A stretch of 64,000 bases of DNA from contig NZ_SUHQ01000009.1 of assembly GCF_004962245.1 (NCBI RefSeq), positions 1-64,000 on the forward strand. Reading direction: 5' to 3'. The DNA is from Mesorhizobium sp. (GTDB lineage Bacteria > Pseudomonadota > Alphaproteobacteria > Rhizobiales > Rhizobiaceae). Below are positions 18,459-27,783 of the stretch, piece after piece (within the stretch, counting starts at the first letter, position 1; each line of letters begins with the position of its first letter). The translations under genes and the position numbers were made by a program. Below the pieces are notes generated by a model. That model made no database searches and was not told the DNA's origin. It saw only the letters and a program-made list of their open reading frames with translations.

Positions 18459-20679
18459 CCGCCCAGCTCCTCCCGGCCCAACATCTTCGTCCGGCAAGGC
18501 GATCCTCAGAATAGAGGATCTGCAAGTCTATTACGGCGAAAGCCATGCACTGCAGGGCGTGTCGCTGACGCTGGACAGCGGCGTGCTGTCGGTCGTCGGC
18601 CGCAACGGCATGGGCAAGACGACGCTTTGCAACACCATCGCCGGGCTGAAGCGCGCGCGCTCCGGGTCGATCCGGGTCGGCGGCCGCGAGATTTCCGCAC
18701 TCGAACCGCACGAGATCCATCGCCTCGGCGTCGGCTATGTGCCGCAGGGCCGCCGCGTCTGGCCAAGCCTGACGGTCGACGAGCATCTCCGCCTCGCGGC
18801 CGGCAACCGCCGTGATGCGAATTGGACGGTCGAGCGCGTCTACCAGATTTTTCCGCGTCTCGCCGAGCGCCGGGCCAATGGCGGTTCGCAGCTGTCGGGC
18901 GGCGAGCAACAGATGCTGGCGATCTCGCGCGCGCTGTTAAGCGATCCCAAACTGCTGGTCATGGACGAGCCGACGGAGGGGCTCGCTCCCGTCATCGTCG
19001 AGCAAGTCGAGCGTATGCTGGTGACGCTGGCCGAGGAAGGCGAGATGGCGATCCTGGTCATCGAACAGAATATCGGCGTCGCCACCGCTGTGTCCGATCG
19101 CGTCGCCATCATGGTCAACGGGCGCATCAACCGGGTCATGGATGCCACGGCGCTTGCCGCCGACCGCGATCTGCAGCAGCGGCTGCTCGGCGTCGGCCGC
19201 CATTCCGACGAATCCACGGTCACGCCCGCGGCAGCGGCACAGGCGCAAGAACAACTGGCCGAGGTCTATCGCATCGACCGAGGTGCTTCGCAGAACACCA
19301 TGCCGCAGGACGGCGTCTACCGTCCGGTGACCGAATTGCCGAACCGCTGGAATGTGCCGGTGACAGCCATGCGGCAAGCGGCGATCGAGAAGGCCGCGCC
19401 GCAGGACGACCTGAAGAAGGTCTTCGCCATTCCCTTCGCCGAACGCATCGGAAGGACCGTTCTGGTCGTCGGCACTTTCGACACCAAGGCCAAGGAATTG
19501 CGCTTCGTCGCCGAACGCCTGAAGTCGCTGGGCGTGCCGGTCCGCACCGTCGACCTGTCGACGTCCGGAAAGCCGTCGAGCGCCGACGTTCCCGCCATGC
19601 AGATTGCCGGCCTGCACCCGCGAGGGTCGTCGGCCGTTTTTACCAATGATCGCGGCGGCTCGGTGAGCGCCATGGCCGAAGCCTTTGCGCGCTGGATCGA
19701 GCGCGAACCGCGCATCGGCGGCGTCATTTCGGCCGGCGGTTCCGGCGGCACCACCCTGGCGACATCAGGCATGCGCGTGCTGCCCGTCGGTATCCCCAAA
19801 CTGATGGTCTCGACGGTTGCCGCCGGCGACGTCGCCAAATATGTCGGCGGTGCCGACATCATGATGTTCCATTCGGTGGCAGACGTTCAGGGGTTGAACT
19901 CGATCACCGAACAAGTGCTTTCGAACGCCGCGCATGCGATGGCCGGTATGGTCGCACAGCTTCCCAATGCCGAGGCGTGGGAAGCCAAGCGCAAGTTGGC
20001 GCGTCCGGCCGTCGGCATCACCATGTTCGGCGTCACCACGCCGGCTGTGCAGGCGGTGAGCAAGCGCCTTGAAGCGGACTATGATTGCCTTGTCTTTCAT
20101 GCCACCGGCATCGGCGGGCGCGCCATGGAAAACCTGGGCGATTCCCGGCAGCTCTCGGCCTTCCTCGACCTGACCACGACGGAAGTGGCCGACATGATTG
20201 TCGGCGGCGTGTTTCCGGCGACCGAAGACCGCTTTGGCGCGGCGATCCGCACCGGCTTGCCCTACGTCGGCTCGACCGGCGCGCTGGACATGGTCAATTT
20301 CGGCCCACGTGACAGCGTGCCGGAGAAATTCAAAAGCCGCAGATTCGTCATCCACAATCCCAATGTCACGCTGATGCGGACCACGCGCGACGAAAACCGC
20401 GCCTTCGGTGAATGGATCGGCGCGCGGCTCAACGCCATGAACGGTCCGGTGCGGTTCCTGCTGCCGGAGGGCGGCGTGTCGATGCTGGACGCACCAGGCC
20501 AGCCGTTTCATGATCCGGAGGCCGACAATGCGCTGTTCGAGGCGATCGAGAAGGCTGTTCGCCAGACCGCGCTGCGCCATGTCGAGCGCGTTCAATCGAA
20601 CATCAACGACACGTCTTTCGTCGACGCCGCGGTCAATGCGTTTCACGCGATCACGCCGAAACTGCAAAGGCGGGCGTGA
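18451..20679 (+). CDS. LivF-like ABC ATPase fused to a Tm-1-like/UPF0261 domain
   Basis: A single frame of 742 residues. Residues 1-245 are a complete LivF-type ATPase: Walker A GRNGMGKTT (50-58), LSGGEQ (148-153), Walker B LLVMDEP (168-174), then IEQN in the H-loop position, as in LivF. An 85-residue linker follows (about 250-333), then from about residue 336 (TVLVVGTFDTK) a full Tm-1-like ATP-binding UPF0261 domain, recognisable by FDTKAKELRF, SAGGSGGTT and FHATGIGGRAM. ATG 18451 follows GGAGG. UPF0261 proteins are normally separate and of unknown bacterial function. The fusion would place that domain on the cytoplasmic face of the importer. Confidence 0.9.
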   Translation: MADRPAPPGPTSSSGKAILRIEDLQVYYGESHALQGVSLTLDSGVLSVVGRNGMGKTTLCNTIAGLKRARSGSIRVGGREISALEPHEIHRLGVGYVPQGRRVWPSLTVDEHLRLAAGNRRDANWTVERVYQIFPRLAERRANGGSQLSGGEQQMLAISRALLSDPKLLVMDEPTEGLAPVIVEQVERMLVTLAEEGEMAILVIEQNIGVATAVSDRVAIMVNGRINRVMDATALAADRDLQQRLLGVGRHSDESTVTPAAAAQAQEQLAEVYRIDRGASQNTMPQDGVYRPVTELPNRWNVPVTAMRQAAIEKAAPQDDLKKVFAIPFAERIGRTVLVVGTFDTKAKELRFVAERLKSLGVPVRTVDLSTSGKPSSADVPAMQIAGLHPRGSSAVFTNDRGGSVSAMAEAFARWIEREPRIGGVISAGGSGGTTLATSGMRVLPVGIPKLMVSTVAAGDVAKYVGGADIMMFHSVADVQGLNSITEQVLSNAAHAMAGMVAQLPNAEAWEAKRKLARPAVGITMFGVTTPAVQAVSKRLEADYDCLVFHATGIGGRAMENLGDSRQLSAFLDLTTTEVADMIVGGVFPATEDRFGAAIRTGLPYVGSTGALDMVNFGPRDSVPEKFKSRRFVIHNPNVTLMRTTRDENRAFGEWIGARLNAMNGPVRFLLPEGGVSMLDAPGQPFHDPEADNALFEAIEKAVRQTALRHVERVQSNINDTSFVDAAVNAFHAITPKLQRRA

Positions 20680-20755
20680 TGGCTTCGAGGCGGGTTTATG
20701 GATTTGATGCCGGTCGCCTTTGGCTGACCGCATCCTGTTTGGGAGGGTAGAAAGA

Positions 20756-22942
20756 ATGGCCGCGCAGACCTTTGGCGCTTTCCTTTTGTGGCTGATTATT
20801 GCCGCGATCGTCGTGGTGATCGCCGTCTATATTCTCAGATGGCTTTATCGCCGGTCGACCAAGGAGACGGCCTTCGTGCGCACCGGCTTCATGGGCGAGA
20901 AGGTGGTGGTGAATGGCGGCGCCTTCGTCATTCCGGTCCTGCACGAGATCACGCCGGTCAACATGAATGTCTTGCGCATCGAGGTGCGCCGCGAAGACGG
21001 TTTTGCGCTGATCACCAAGAACCGGATGCGCGTCGACCTGATCGCTGAGTTCTTCGTCCGTGTCGGGGCGAGCCGCGAACTGGTCGCGGCCGCCGCCCAA
21101 ACGCTAGGCCGCCGCACGCTTCAGCCCGACAGTCTGCGCGAACTCTTGGAAGGCAAGTTCGCCGGCGCCATGCGCACGGTCGCGGCCCAGATGACGCTCG
21201 AGGAAATGCACGAACTGCGCGGCGACTACGCCGCCAAGGTTCGCCAGCTCGCCTCGGAATCACTCGCCGCCAACGGGCTCGAACTGGAGAGCGTCGCCAT
21301 CGTCGACCTCGACCAGACCAGCCTCGAATACTTCGACCCGTCCAACGCCTTCGATGCCGAAGGCCTGACCCAGCTCACCGAGTCGATCGAGACGCGGCGC
21401 AGGATGCGCAACGAGATCGAGCAGCGCACGCTGGTCGATATCCGCAACCAGAACCTCGACACCCAGCGCAAGGTGCTGGAGATCGACCGCGACACCGAAT
21501 ATGCCCGCCTCGAACAGGAACGCGAAGTCGAAATACGCCGCGCCTCGCAGCGCTCCGAACTCGCCATCGAGCGCGCGCTGCGCGATCAGGAATCGGAGCA
21601 GGCGCAGCTGTCTTCTCGCGAGGCGGTCGAGAAATCGCGCCTCAACCAGGAGCGCAACATCACCGAGGAGCGCATCAAGAACGAAGAAGACACGCAGCGC
21701 CGCGAGATTGCCCGGCGCCGTGCGCTCGACGAGACGGAAATGAAAATGCGCGAACTGACCGAGCGCGAGCAGATCGCGCTCGAGCTTGCCTTGGAGAAGG
21801 CCCGCATCGAGCGCGAAGGCACACAGAGCCAACTGGAGATCGAGCGCAAGAAGGCGCTCGAAATCGCCGAGCTCGAGCGTCAGATCGCCTTGGCGGAGAA
21901 AGCGCTCGAGGTCACCAGGGCCGAGGCGGAAAGGCGCCGAGCCGAAATTGTCGAGAACCAGACCACCGAGACGGCCCGCATCGGGCAGGAGCGCGCCATC
22001 GACGAAGTGAGGATCGCAAGGGAGCGCCACCTCGAAGCGCTGCAGATCGCCAAGCGCCAGGCTTTCGAGGAGGCCGAGATATCGGCCAGCGAAGAGGTCG
22101 AGCGCGCCCGCATCACCACCGAGCGCGGCATCGAGGAGGCCCGGCTGATCAAGGACCGCGACCTACGTCAGCTTGGCGTCGACCGCGACCAGAAGATCGA
22201 GATCGCCGAAATCCAGAAGGCCATCGACATCGCCAAGAAGACGCAGGAGCGGTCCTCGGCGATCGCGGCGTCGGAAGCGGTTCGCGCCAAGGCCATCCAG
22301 GCCGAGGAACAGGCGTTCACAGCCCGCGAGCGCGAGATCGCCGAGCGCCGCAAGCTGACCGACCTGATCGGAGCCGCGCGTGAGGCCGAGCGCGAGGCCT
22401 TGCGCATTACCGCGGCGGCCGATGCCGAGATGAAGGCGGCCAAGAGCCTTGCCGAGGCCCAGAAGATCGCCGCCGTCGCCTCGGCCGAGTCCGAAAAGAT
22501 CCACGCCCTTGCCGCGGCCCAGCGCTACGAAGTCGACGCTGTCGGCCATCGCCAGCTCAACGAGGCCGACAACCTGCTCTCCAACGAGGCCCGCTCCGGG
22601 CGCCTGCGCGGCAAATTGCTGGACCATATGGAGGGCATCATCCGCGAAAGCGTCAAGCCGATGGAGAAGATCGAGGGCATCAAGATCCTGCATGTCGACG
22701 GCATCAATGGGGGAGCTGGCGGCAACCGCAACGTCACAGACGAGGTGATCGATTCGGCCCTGCGCTACCGGGTGCAGGCGCCGATGATCGACAACCTCAT
22801 GAAGGAGATCGGCATAGAGGGCGGCTCGCTCGGACGGATGACCGACGTGCTACGCGACGCCAAGGACATTTCGAGCCTGACCCGCGACAAGAAAGGCAAG
22901 GGCAAGATCGGCAAGGACGACGATGACGATCGCGATCGCTGA
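20756..22942 (+). CDS. Flotillin-like SPFH protein with long coiled coil (YqiK-type)
   Basis: A 728-residue membrane-anchored scaffold. Residues about 6-28 form one hydrophobic segment (LLWLIIAAIVVVIAVYIL), followed by an SPFH/band-7 domain (about 30-200) and an exceptionally charged, Glu/Arg/Ala-rich heptad region (about 210-620) predicted to be coiled coil. The tail ends in a basic-acidic cluster (KGKGKIGKDDDDDRDR). ATG 20756 follows GGGAGG. Flotillins organise membrane microdomains and protein assemblies. It lies 76 bases after the ATPase-UPF0261 gene, on the same strand, so co-transcription is plausible; a link to the transporter is inference. Confidence 0.92.
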   Translation: MAAQTFGAFLLWLIIAAIVVVIAVYILRWLYRRSTKETAFVRTGFMGEKVVVNGGAFVIPVLHEITPVNMNVLRIEVRREDGFALITKNRMRVDLIAEFFVRVGASRELVAAAAQTLGRRTLQPDSLRELLEGKFAGAMRTVAAQMTLEEMHELRGDYAAKVRQLASESLAANGLELESVAIVDLDQTSLEYFDPSNAFDAEGLTQLTESIETRRRMRNEIEQRTLVDIRNQNLDTQRKVLEIDRDTEYARLEQEREVEIRRASQRSELAIERALRDQESEQAQLSSREAVEKSRLNQERNITEERIKNEEDTQRREIARRRALDETEMKMRELTEREQIALELALEKARIEREGTQSQLEIERKKALEIAELERQIALAEKALEVTRAEAERRRAEIVENQTTETARIGQERAIDEVRIARERHLEALQIAKRQAFEEAEISASEEVERARITTERGIEEARLIKDRDLRQLGVDRDQKIEIAEIQKAIDIAKKTQERSSAIAASEAVRAKAIQAEEQAFTAREREIAERRKLTDLIGAAREAEREALRITAAADAEMKAAKSLAEAQKIAAVASAESEKIHALAAAQRYEVDAVGHRQLNEADNLLSNEARSGRLRGKLLDHMEGIIRESVKPMEKIEGIKILHVDGINGGAGGNRNVTDEVIDSALRYRVQAPMIDNLMKEIGIEGGSLGRMTDVLRDAKDISSLTRDKKGKGKIGKDDDDDRDR

Positions 22943-23001
22943 CTTGATCGTGCGGTCCATGCGGCGCGCGGGTGAATCGAGATATTTTGGCCGCATGTGT
23001 C

Positions 23002-23457
23002 ATGCCGACGGCCCCTGAAATGACCAAGGTCTATGTTTCCTCGATCATTCCCGCGCCGGCGGCGGAAGTCTGGAAAGTGGTCCGCGATTTCAACGCACTG
23101 CCCGGCTGGGCGCCGTTCGTCGCTGAGAGTCGCATCGAGCAAAATGCGCAAGCCGACCAGATCGGCTGCATCCGCAATTTCGTGCTCAGGGATGGCGGTC
23201 GCATTCGCGAAAGACTGCTGGCGCTGTCCGACTACGACCTGTCCTGCAGCTACACGATCCTGGAAAGCCCGATGGCGGTGGAGAATTACATCGCCACTCT
23301 GTCGCTGACGCCGATCACCGACGGCAATTTGACCCTGGCCGAGTGGCAGGCGGAGTTCGACTGCGCCCCCGAACGCGAAGCAGCGCTTATGCATCAGATC
23401 GGCACCGGCGTATTCCAGGCGGCGCTCAGCGCGCTCAAGCAGCGCTTCGGGCGCTGA
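23002..23457 (+). CDS. SRPBCC-family ligand-binding protein
   Basis: About 151 residues with a START/Bet v 1-like SRPBCC fold: N-terminal strand KVYVSSIIPAPAAEVWKVVRDF, central LLALSDYDLSCSYTILESP, and a C-terminal long helix. Such small proteins bind hydrophobic ligands or act as cyclase/dehydratase-like factors. The start is uncertain; ATG 23002 or ATG 23020 are possible and neither has a strong ribosome site. It is a paralogue of the N-terminal domain encoded 10 bases downstream (shared LLALSD, ITDGN/VTDGN and EW motifs). Confidence 0.82.
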   Translation: MPTAPEMTKVYVSSIIPAPAAEVWKVVRDFNALPGWAPFVAESRIEQNAQADQIGCIRNFVLRDGGRIRERLLALSDYDLSCSYTILESPMAVENYIATLSLTPITDGNLTLAEWQAEFDCAPEREAALMHQIGTGVFQAALSALKQRFGR

Positions 23458-23467
23458 CGCCTGCGCG

Positions 23468-24982
23468 ATGGTCCATGTCCGCCAGAGCACGGTCATCGAC
23501 GCACCGATCGAGCAGGTCTGGTCGATCCTGCGCGATTTCAACAGCCACGACCGCTGGCACCCGGCCATCGCGTTCAGCGAAATCGATGGCGACGAACCGG
23601 TCGACGCGGTCGGTTCGGTGCGTCATTTCCGGCTGGCCGACGGCAGCGAGCTGCGCGAACAGCTTCTGGCGCTGTCCGACAAGGACTTTCGGCTGAGCTA
23701 TTGCCTGCTCGAAGCACCGCTGCCGCTGATGAACTATGTCGCATCGATTCGGTTGAAGCCGGTGACCGACGGCAACGCCACCTTCTGGGAATGGCGTTCC
23801 GAATTCAACCCGCCCGCGCATCGCCGCGAAGAATTGGTCAGGCTTGTCACCGAGGGCATTTATCAGGCTGGCTTTGAAGCCATCCGCGACCTTCTGCGTG
23901 AAAGGCCAGCAGCCTCGCCTCTCCAGGCCAGATCGCCGGTCGTCGCTCCTACACCGTCGGCAGCCTTGCCGACGGTCGTTTCGACCATGTCTTCGGGTCA
24001 GACAGCGAGAACCCGGGCGATCCTGGTCGAGCGCTATGGCGGGCCGGAGGTGCTGCAACTGAAGGATATCGCTCTGCCGCCGCCCGCGCCAAACGAGGTG
24101 CAAATTCGTCATACGGTGATCGGCGTCAATTTCATCGACGTCTATTGCCGCACCGGCTATTTCGACCTTTTGCGGCCGCCGGGCGTGCCTGGCATGGAGG
24201 CCGCCGGCGTCATCGAAGCCATTGGTTCGGAGGTTTCGGGCCTTTCAGCCGGCGACCGCGTTGCCTATGCCTGCCCGCCGGTCGGCGCCTATTGCGAGCG
24301 GCGCAACATGGCACCCGACCTGCTGGTTCGCCTGTCTGACGACATTTCCGACGAGACCGCGGCTGCCAGTCTGCTCAAAGGCGTCAGTGCGAGTTTTTTG
24401 CTGCACGACGTCCATGCGGTGCAGGCAGGCTCTGTCGTCCTCATCCACGCCGGCGCCGGCGGCGTCGGTCAGCTTCTGGTGCAATGGGCCGGCCATTTGG
24501 GTGCGATGGTCATCGCAACGGTGTCGAGCGACGACAAGGCGCGTATCGTCGAACGTCTCGGCGCGCACCATGTCATCGTCTATTCGCGCGAGAATTTCGC
24601 CGAGGCCGTCATGCGCCTGACCGCTGGGGCCGGAGCTGATGTCGTCTATGACGCGGTCGGCAACGACACGTTCGGCGGATCACTGGCGGCACTTGGCATT
24701 CGCGGCCATCTCGTCAGTTTCGGCCAGGCCTCCGGGCCGGTCGGAAACTGGGACATCGGCCGCTTTGCATCCAAGTCGATCACCATATCGCGTCCCAATT
24801 ACGCGCATTACACCGACACGCCGGCGAAGCTCTCGCCGCATGTCGAGCGTTTCTTCGCGGCGCTGCGACAAGGTGTCCTCAAGATCGAACCGCCCACGCG
24901 CTACAGCCTGTCCAATGCCGGCGATGCTCACCGCGACCTCGAATCCAGGCGGACAACGGGCGCATTGGTGCTGGTGCCGTAA
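23468..24982 (+). CDS. SRPBCC domain fused to zeta-crystallin-like quinone oxidoreductase
   Basis: One frame of 504 residues. Residues 1-145 are an SRPBCC domain closely resembling the preceding protein; a Pro/Ala-rich linker (about 148-178) leads to a zinc-free medium-chain dehydrogenase/reductase domain (about 180-504) of the NADPH:quinone oxidoreductase type, with PGMEAAGVIEAIG, the nucleotide loop HAGAGGVGQ and a late ISRPNYAHYTDT segment. It probably reduces a quinone or enone using NADPH, with the SRPBCC domain presenting a hydrophobic substrate. It ends the plus-strand run, 4 bases before the stop of the convergent permease gene. Confidence 0.88.
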   Translation: MVHVRQSTVIDAPIEQVWSILRDFNSHDRWHPAIAFSEIDGDEPVDAVGSVRHFRLADGSELREQLLALSDKDFRLSYCLLEAPLPLMNYVASIRLKPVTDGNATFWEWRSEFNPPAHRREELVRLVTEGIYQAGFEAIRDLLRERPAASPLQARSPVVAPTPSAALPTVVSTMSSGQTARTRAILVERYGGPEVLQLKDIALPPPAPNEVQIRHTVIGVNFIDVYCRTGYFDLLRPPGVPGMEAAGVIEAIGSEVSGLSAGDRVAYACPPVGAYCERRNMAPDLLVRLSDDISDETAAASLLKGVSASFLLHDVHAVQAGSVVLIHAGAGGVGQLLVQWAGHLGAMVIATVSSDDKARIVERLGAHHVIVYSRENFAEAVMRLTAGAGADVVYDAVGNDTFGGSLAALGIRGHLVSFGQASGPVGNWDIGRFASKSITISRPNYAHYTDTPAKLSPHVERFFAALRQGVLKIEPPTRYSLSNAGDAHRDLESRRTTGALVLVP

Positions 24983-24986
24983 CCCG

Positions 24987-25769
24987 TCAGAAGCGGTGGA
25001 TGCGCAACCCCAGAACCTTCTCCGAGACGATCACCCCCACCAGCGTCAGCAGGATTGATACGGTCGACACGGCTGCCGCTTCGGGCGTGAAATTGGTGCG
25101 CAGATAGTCGAAGAGCTGGATCGGCAGCGTCGATGTCCCGATCCCCTTCAGCATGAACGAGATGGTGAAGGTGTCGAAGGAGATGATGAAGGCAAACAGT
25201 GCGCCGCCGATGACGCCGGGCTTGATCAGCGGCAGCATGATGCGGCGAAAGCGGGCCAGGCGGCCGGCGCCCAGCGAGCGCGCCGCCATGTCCCAGGACG
25301 GATCGAAGCTTTCCAGCGAGGCCGATACGTTGATGAAGACGAAGGGCAGGGTGATCAGCACATGGCCGGCGATCATGCCGATCATGGTCGTGGTGCCGAT
25401 GCCGATCGCATAGACGAAGAACAGCAGCGCGATCGCCGTCAGCACTTCCGGCAGCAACAGTGGCGCCAGCATGGCGATGCGCACCGCTTCCTTCCAGCGG
25501 CCGGCGTGCTGGACGTAGTAGAGTGCTGCCATGGTGCCGATGGTCCCGGAAATGACGGTCGCAACCGCGGCCACCCAGAGCGAGGTGCGGATCGCACGCA
25601 TGAACACGTCGTTATGGAAGAAGGTCACATACCAGCGCAGCGACAGGCCCTGCGGCGGGAACGTCAGAAAATTGCCTGCATTGAACGAAGCGCCGACCAC
25701 GACGAGAATGGGCGCCAGCAGAAAAGCATAGACAAGCAAGCAATAGAGCGTGAGGACCGGCCGCTTCAT
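24987..25769 (-). CDS. ABC permease, spermidine/putrescine type (PotC-like)
   Basis: A 260-residue permease with about six hydrophobic segments and an EAA loop around MAARSLGAGRLARFRRI. The ATG at 25769 overlaps the stop of the PotB-like gene (ATGA). It is the last gene of the minus-strand operon and its stop is only 4 bases from the end of the convergent oxidoreductase gene, leaving no room for a separate terminator. Confidence 0.92.
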   Translation of the reverse strand: MKRPVLTLYCLLVYAFLLAPILVVVGASFNAGNFLTFPPQGLSLRWYVTFFHNDVFMRAIRTSLWVAAVATVISGTIGTMAALYYVQHAGRWKEAVRIAMLAPLLLPEVLTAIALLFFVYAIGIGTTTMIGMIAGHVLITLPFVFINVSASLESFDPSWDMAARSLGAGRLARFRRIMLPLIKPGVIGGALFAFIISFDTFTISFMLKGIGTSTLPIQLFDYLRTNFTPEAAAVSTVSILLTLVGVIVSEKVLGLRIHRF

Positions 25770-26632
25770 GGTTCCATCGCTTTCCATTTCATGCGCGTCA
25801 GCCGCGCGAAAATGACGACGCAGAGCGCCCCGGTGACTGACAGCATCAGCGCCAGCGCCGAGCCCCATGGCCATTGGAATGTGTCGATCAGCGCGTCGAC
25901 GACGGTGACGGCCATGGTCTTGACCCTGAGACCACCGATCAGTGACGGCGTCACATAGGCGCTGAGCGACAAGACGAAGACAAGGATGCAGCCGGCCTGG
26001 ATGCCGGGCAGGCACAGCGGCAGGACAATGCGGCGAAAGGCCGTGAAGCGCGACGCGCCGAGCGAGCGCGCGGCCGATTCCAGCGACGGATCGACGCCCT
26101 GGATCGCTGCCATGATCGGCAATATCATGAACGGCAGGAAGACGTGGACCAGCGCGATGACGATGCCAAGCGCATTGTACATCAGCGGCAGCGGGCGATC
26201 GAGCAGGCCCATGCCGGTCAGCGAGCGGTTGATGAGGCCGGCATTGCCCAGGAGAATCGTCCAGCCATAGGAGCGGATGACGATGCCGACGAGCAGCGGC
26301 GACAGCACCAGCCCATAGGCCAGGGCGCGAAAGCGCATGGCGCCGCGCGCCAGTTGCCAGGCGACTGGGAAACCGACAGCGAGGCAGATGGCGGTGGTCA
26401 GCAGGCCGATCCATAGCGTGTTGGCGACCTGGAGCAGGTAGAAACTGTCGGCGAAGAATTTTGTGTAGTTGCCGATGGTGAAACCCTGACCGTAGGGCGT
26501 GCCTTGCCCCGGCATGCGGAAGCTCATCACCACGATGTTGAGATAGGGCAGGACCAGGAATACGCCGAGCAGCACCGCCGCTGGCGCGATCAGGACCATC
26601 GATCCAAGGCCCTTGCGGCGTGCCGGCATCAT
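25766..26632 (-). CDS. ABC permease, spermidine/putrescine type (PotB-like)
   Basis: A 288-residue inner-membrane permease. A long first membrane segment (about 12-35) is followed by the periplasmic domain and an EAA loop (SAARSLGASRFTAFRRI). The start ATG 26632 overlaps the upstream ATPase stop by 4 bases and the end overlaps the PotC-like start by 4 bases, so the three cytoplasmic-membrane components are translated as a coupled set. Confidence 0.92.
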   Translation of the reverse strand: MMPARRKGLGSMVLIAPAAVLLGVFLVLPYLNIVVMSFRMPGQGTPYGQGFTIGNYTKFFADSFYLLQVANTLWIGLLTTAICLAVGFPVAWQLARGAMRFRALAYGLVLSPLLVGIVIRSYGWTILLGNAGLINRSLTGMGLLDRPLPLMYNALGIVIALVHVFLPFMILPIMAAIQGVDPSLESAARSLGASRFTAFRRIVLPLCLPGIQAGCILVFVLSLSAYVTPSLIGGLRVKTMAVTVVDALIDTFQWPWGSALALMLSVTGALCVVIFARLTRMKWKAMEP

Positions 26633-27690
26633 TTTGCCGCCCCGAGCAGCCAGAACCCATCAGCCGGCGCATGCACGCTGACACGGTCGCCTTCGGCAAT
26701 CCTTGTGTTCGGAAAGGTCTGGACGTGCAGCGTCTCGCCCGAATCGAGGGCGATGCGGTAGTCGATGATGCTGCCGGAATAGTAGCGCGCTGTAACCTTG
26801 CCCTGCGCTCTGCCCCGGCCAGCGGGCTTGAGTTCGATCGCCTCCGGGCGAAGCGACAGCGTGACTGCAATGCCCGGCGCGTGGTCCGTGCGGCTGTCGA
26901 CGGCGACTTCACCAAAGACCGACGCGACACGGCTCTTGCCGGGTCCGGCTGCCCCGGTCACCGTGCCCTTGACCAGGTTCACCTGGCCGACGAATTGCGC
27001 CACCTCGAGGTTTTCCGGACGTTCATAGATGTCGGACGGCGCACCAATCTGGGCGATGCGGCCGCCGAACATGACCACGACCCGGTCGGACATGGTCATC
27101 GCCTCGGCCTGGTCATGCGTGACATAGACGGTGGTGATGCCGACGCGCCGTTGTAGGTCGCGGATGAAGACGCGCATCTCCTCGCGCAGCTTGGCGTCAA
27201 GATTGGCGAGCGGCTCGTCGAGCAACAGGATTTTCGGTTCGATGACCAGCGCGCGGGCAAGCGCCACGCGCTGCTGCTGGCCGCCGGAAAGCTGGTTCGG
27301 ATAGCGGTCGGAATAGCCACCGAGCTGCACCATGTCGAGCACCTTGGCGATGCGGTTCAGTATTTCGGGCTTGGCGATCTTGCGCATCTCCAGCCCGAAG
27401 GCGAGATTCTGGTCCACCGTCATATGCGGAAACAGCGCGTAGTTCTGGAACACCATGCCAATATCGCGCTTTTCGGCCGGCACGTTGACGACATCCTTGC
27501 CGTCGAAGCGGATCGCGCCTTCGCTCGCTTCCTCGAAGCCGGCGATCATCTTCAGCGTCGTCGTCTTGCCGCAGCCCGACGGACCAAGCAGCGAAATGAA
27601 CTCGCCATCGGCGATGCGGATCGAAATGCCGTCGACCGCACGCGCGCTGCCGAAGGTCTTGGTCAGCCGCTCGATGCTAACCTCGGTCAT
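26629..27690 (-). CDS. ABC ATPase, spermidine/putrescine type (PotA-like)
   Basis: A 353-residue ATPase with Walker A GPSGCGKT, LSGGQQQR signature, Walker B LLLDEP, ANLD D-loop and VTHDQ H-loop, followed by a TOBE-type C-terminal domain beginning near residue 280 (SLRPEAIEL). All catalytic residues are intact. It lies 93 bases after the binding-protein gene and overlaps the PotB-like gene. Confidence 0.93.
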   Translation of the reverse strand: MTEVSIERLTKTFGSARAVDGISIRIADGEFISLLGPSGCGKTTTLKMIAGFEEASEGAIRFDGKDVVNVPAEKRDIGMVFQNYALFPHMTVDQNLAFGLEMRKIAKPEILNRIAKVLDMVQLGGYSDRYPNQLSGGQQQRVALARALVIEPKILLLDEPLANLDAKLREEMRVFIRDLQRRVGITTVYVTHDQAEAMTMSDRVVVMFGGRIAQIGAPSDIYERPENLEVAQFVGQVNLVKGTVTGAAGPGKSRVASVFGEVAVDSRTDHAPGIAVTLSLRPEAIELKPAGRGRAQGKVTARYYSGSIIDYRIALDSGETLHVQTFPNTRIAEGDRVSVHAPADGFWLLGAAK

Positions 27691-27783
27691 GAATGCTCCA
27701 CTTCACAGGCGATCGACCGCCACCGGAGGTGCGGCGCGGCTGGCGGGAGGCGCGCCCGAAAGTTGGACGCGCCATCTCGATCT

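Noticed and set aside
25770..26930. Apparent extension of the PotC-like permease to 647 residues, suggesting another fused permease
   Set aside because: The upstream part is out of frame with the PotB-like gene, which has its own start and stop; unlike 2677-4572, this is not a fusion.
27691..27783. Possible hairpin between the PotD-like and PotA-like genes
   Set aside because: Only a 5-base GCGCG/CGCGC pairing could be found, much weaker than the other three inter-gene hairpins.
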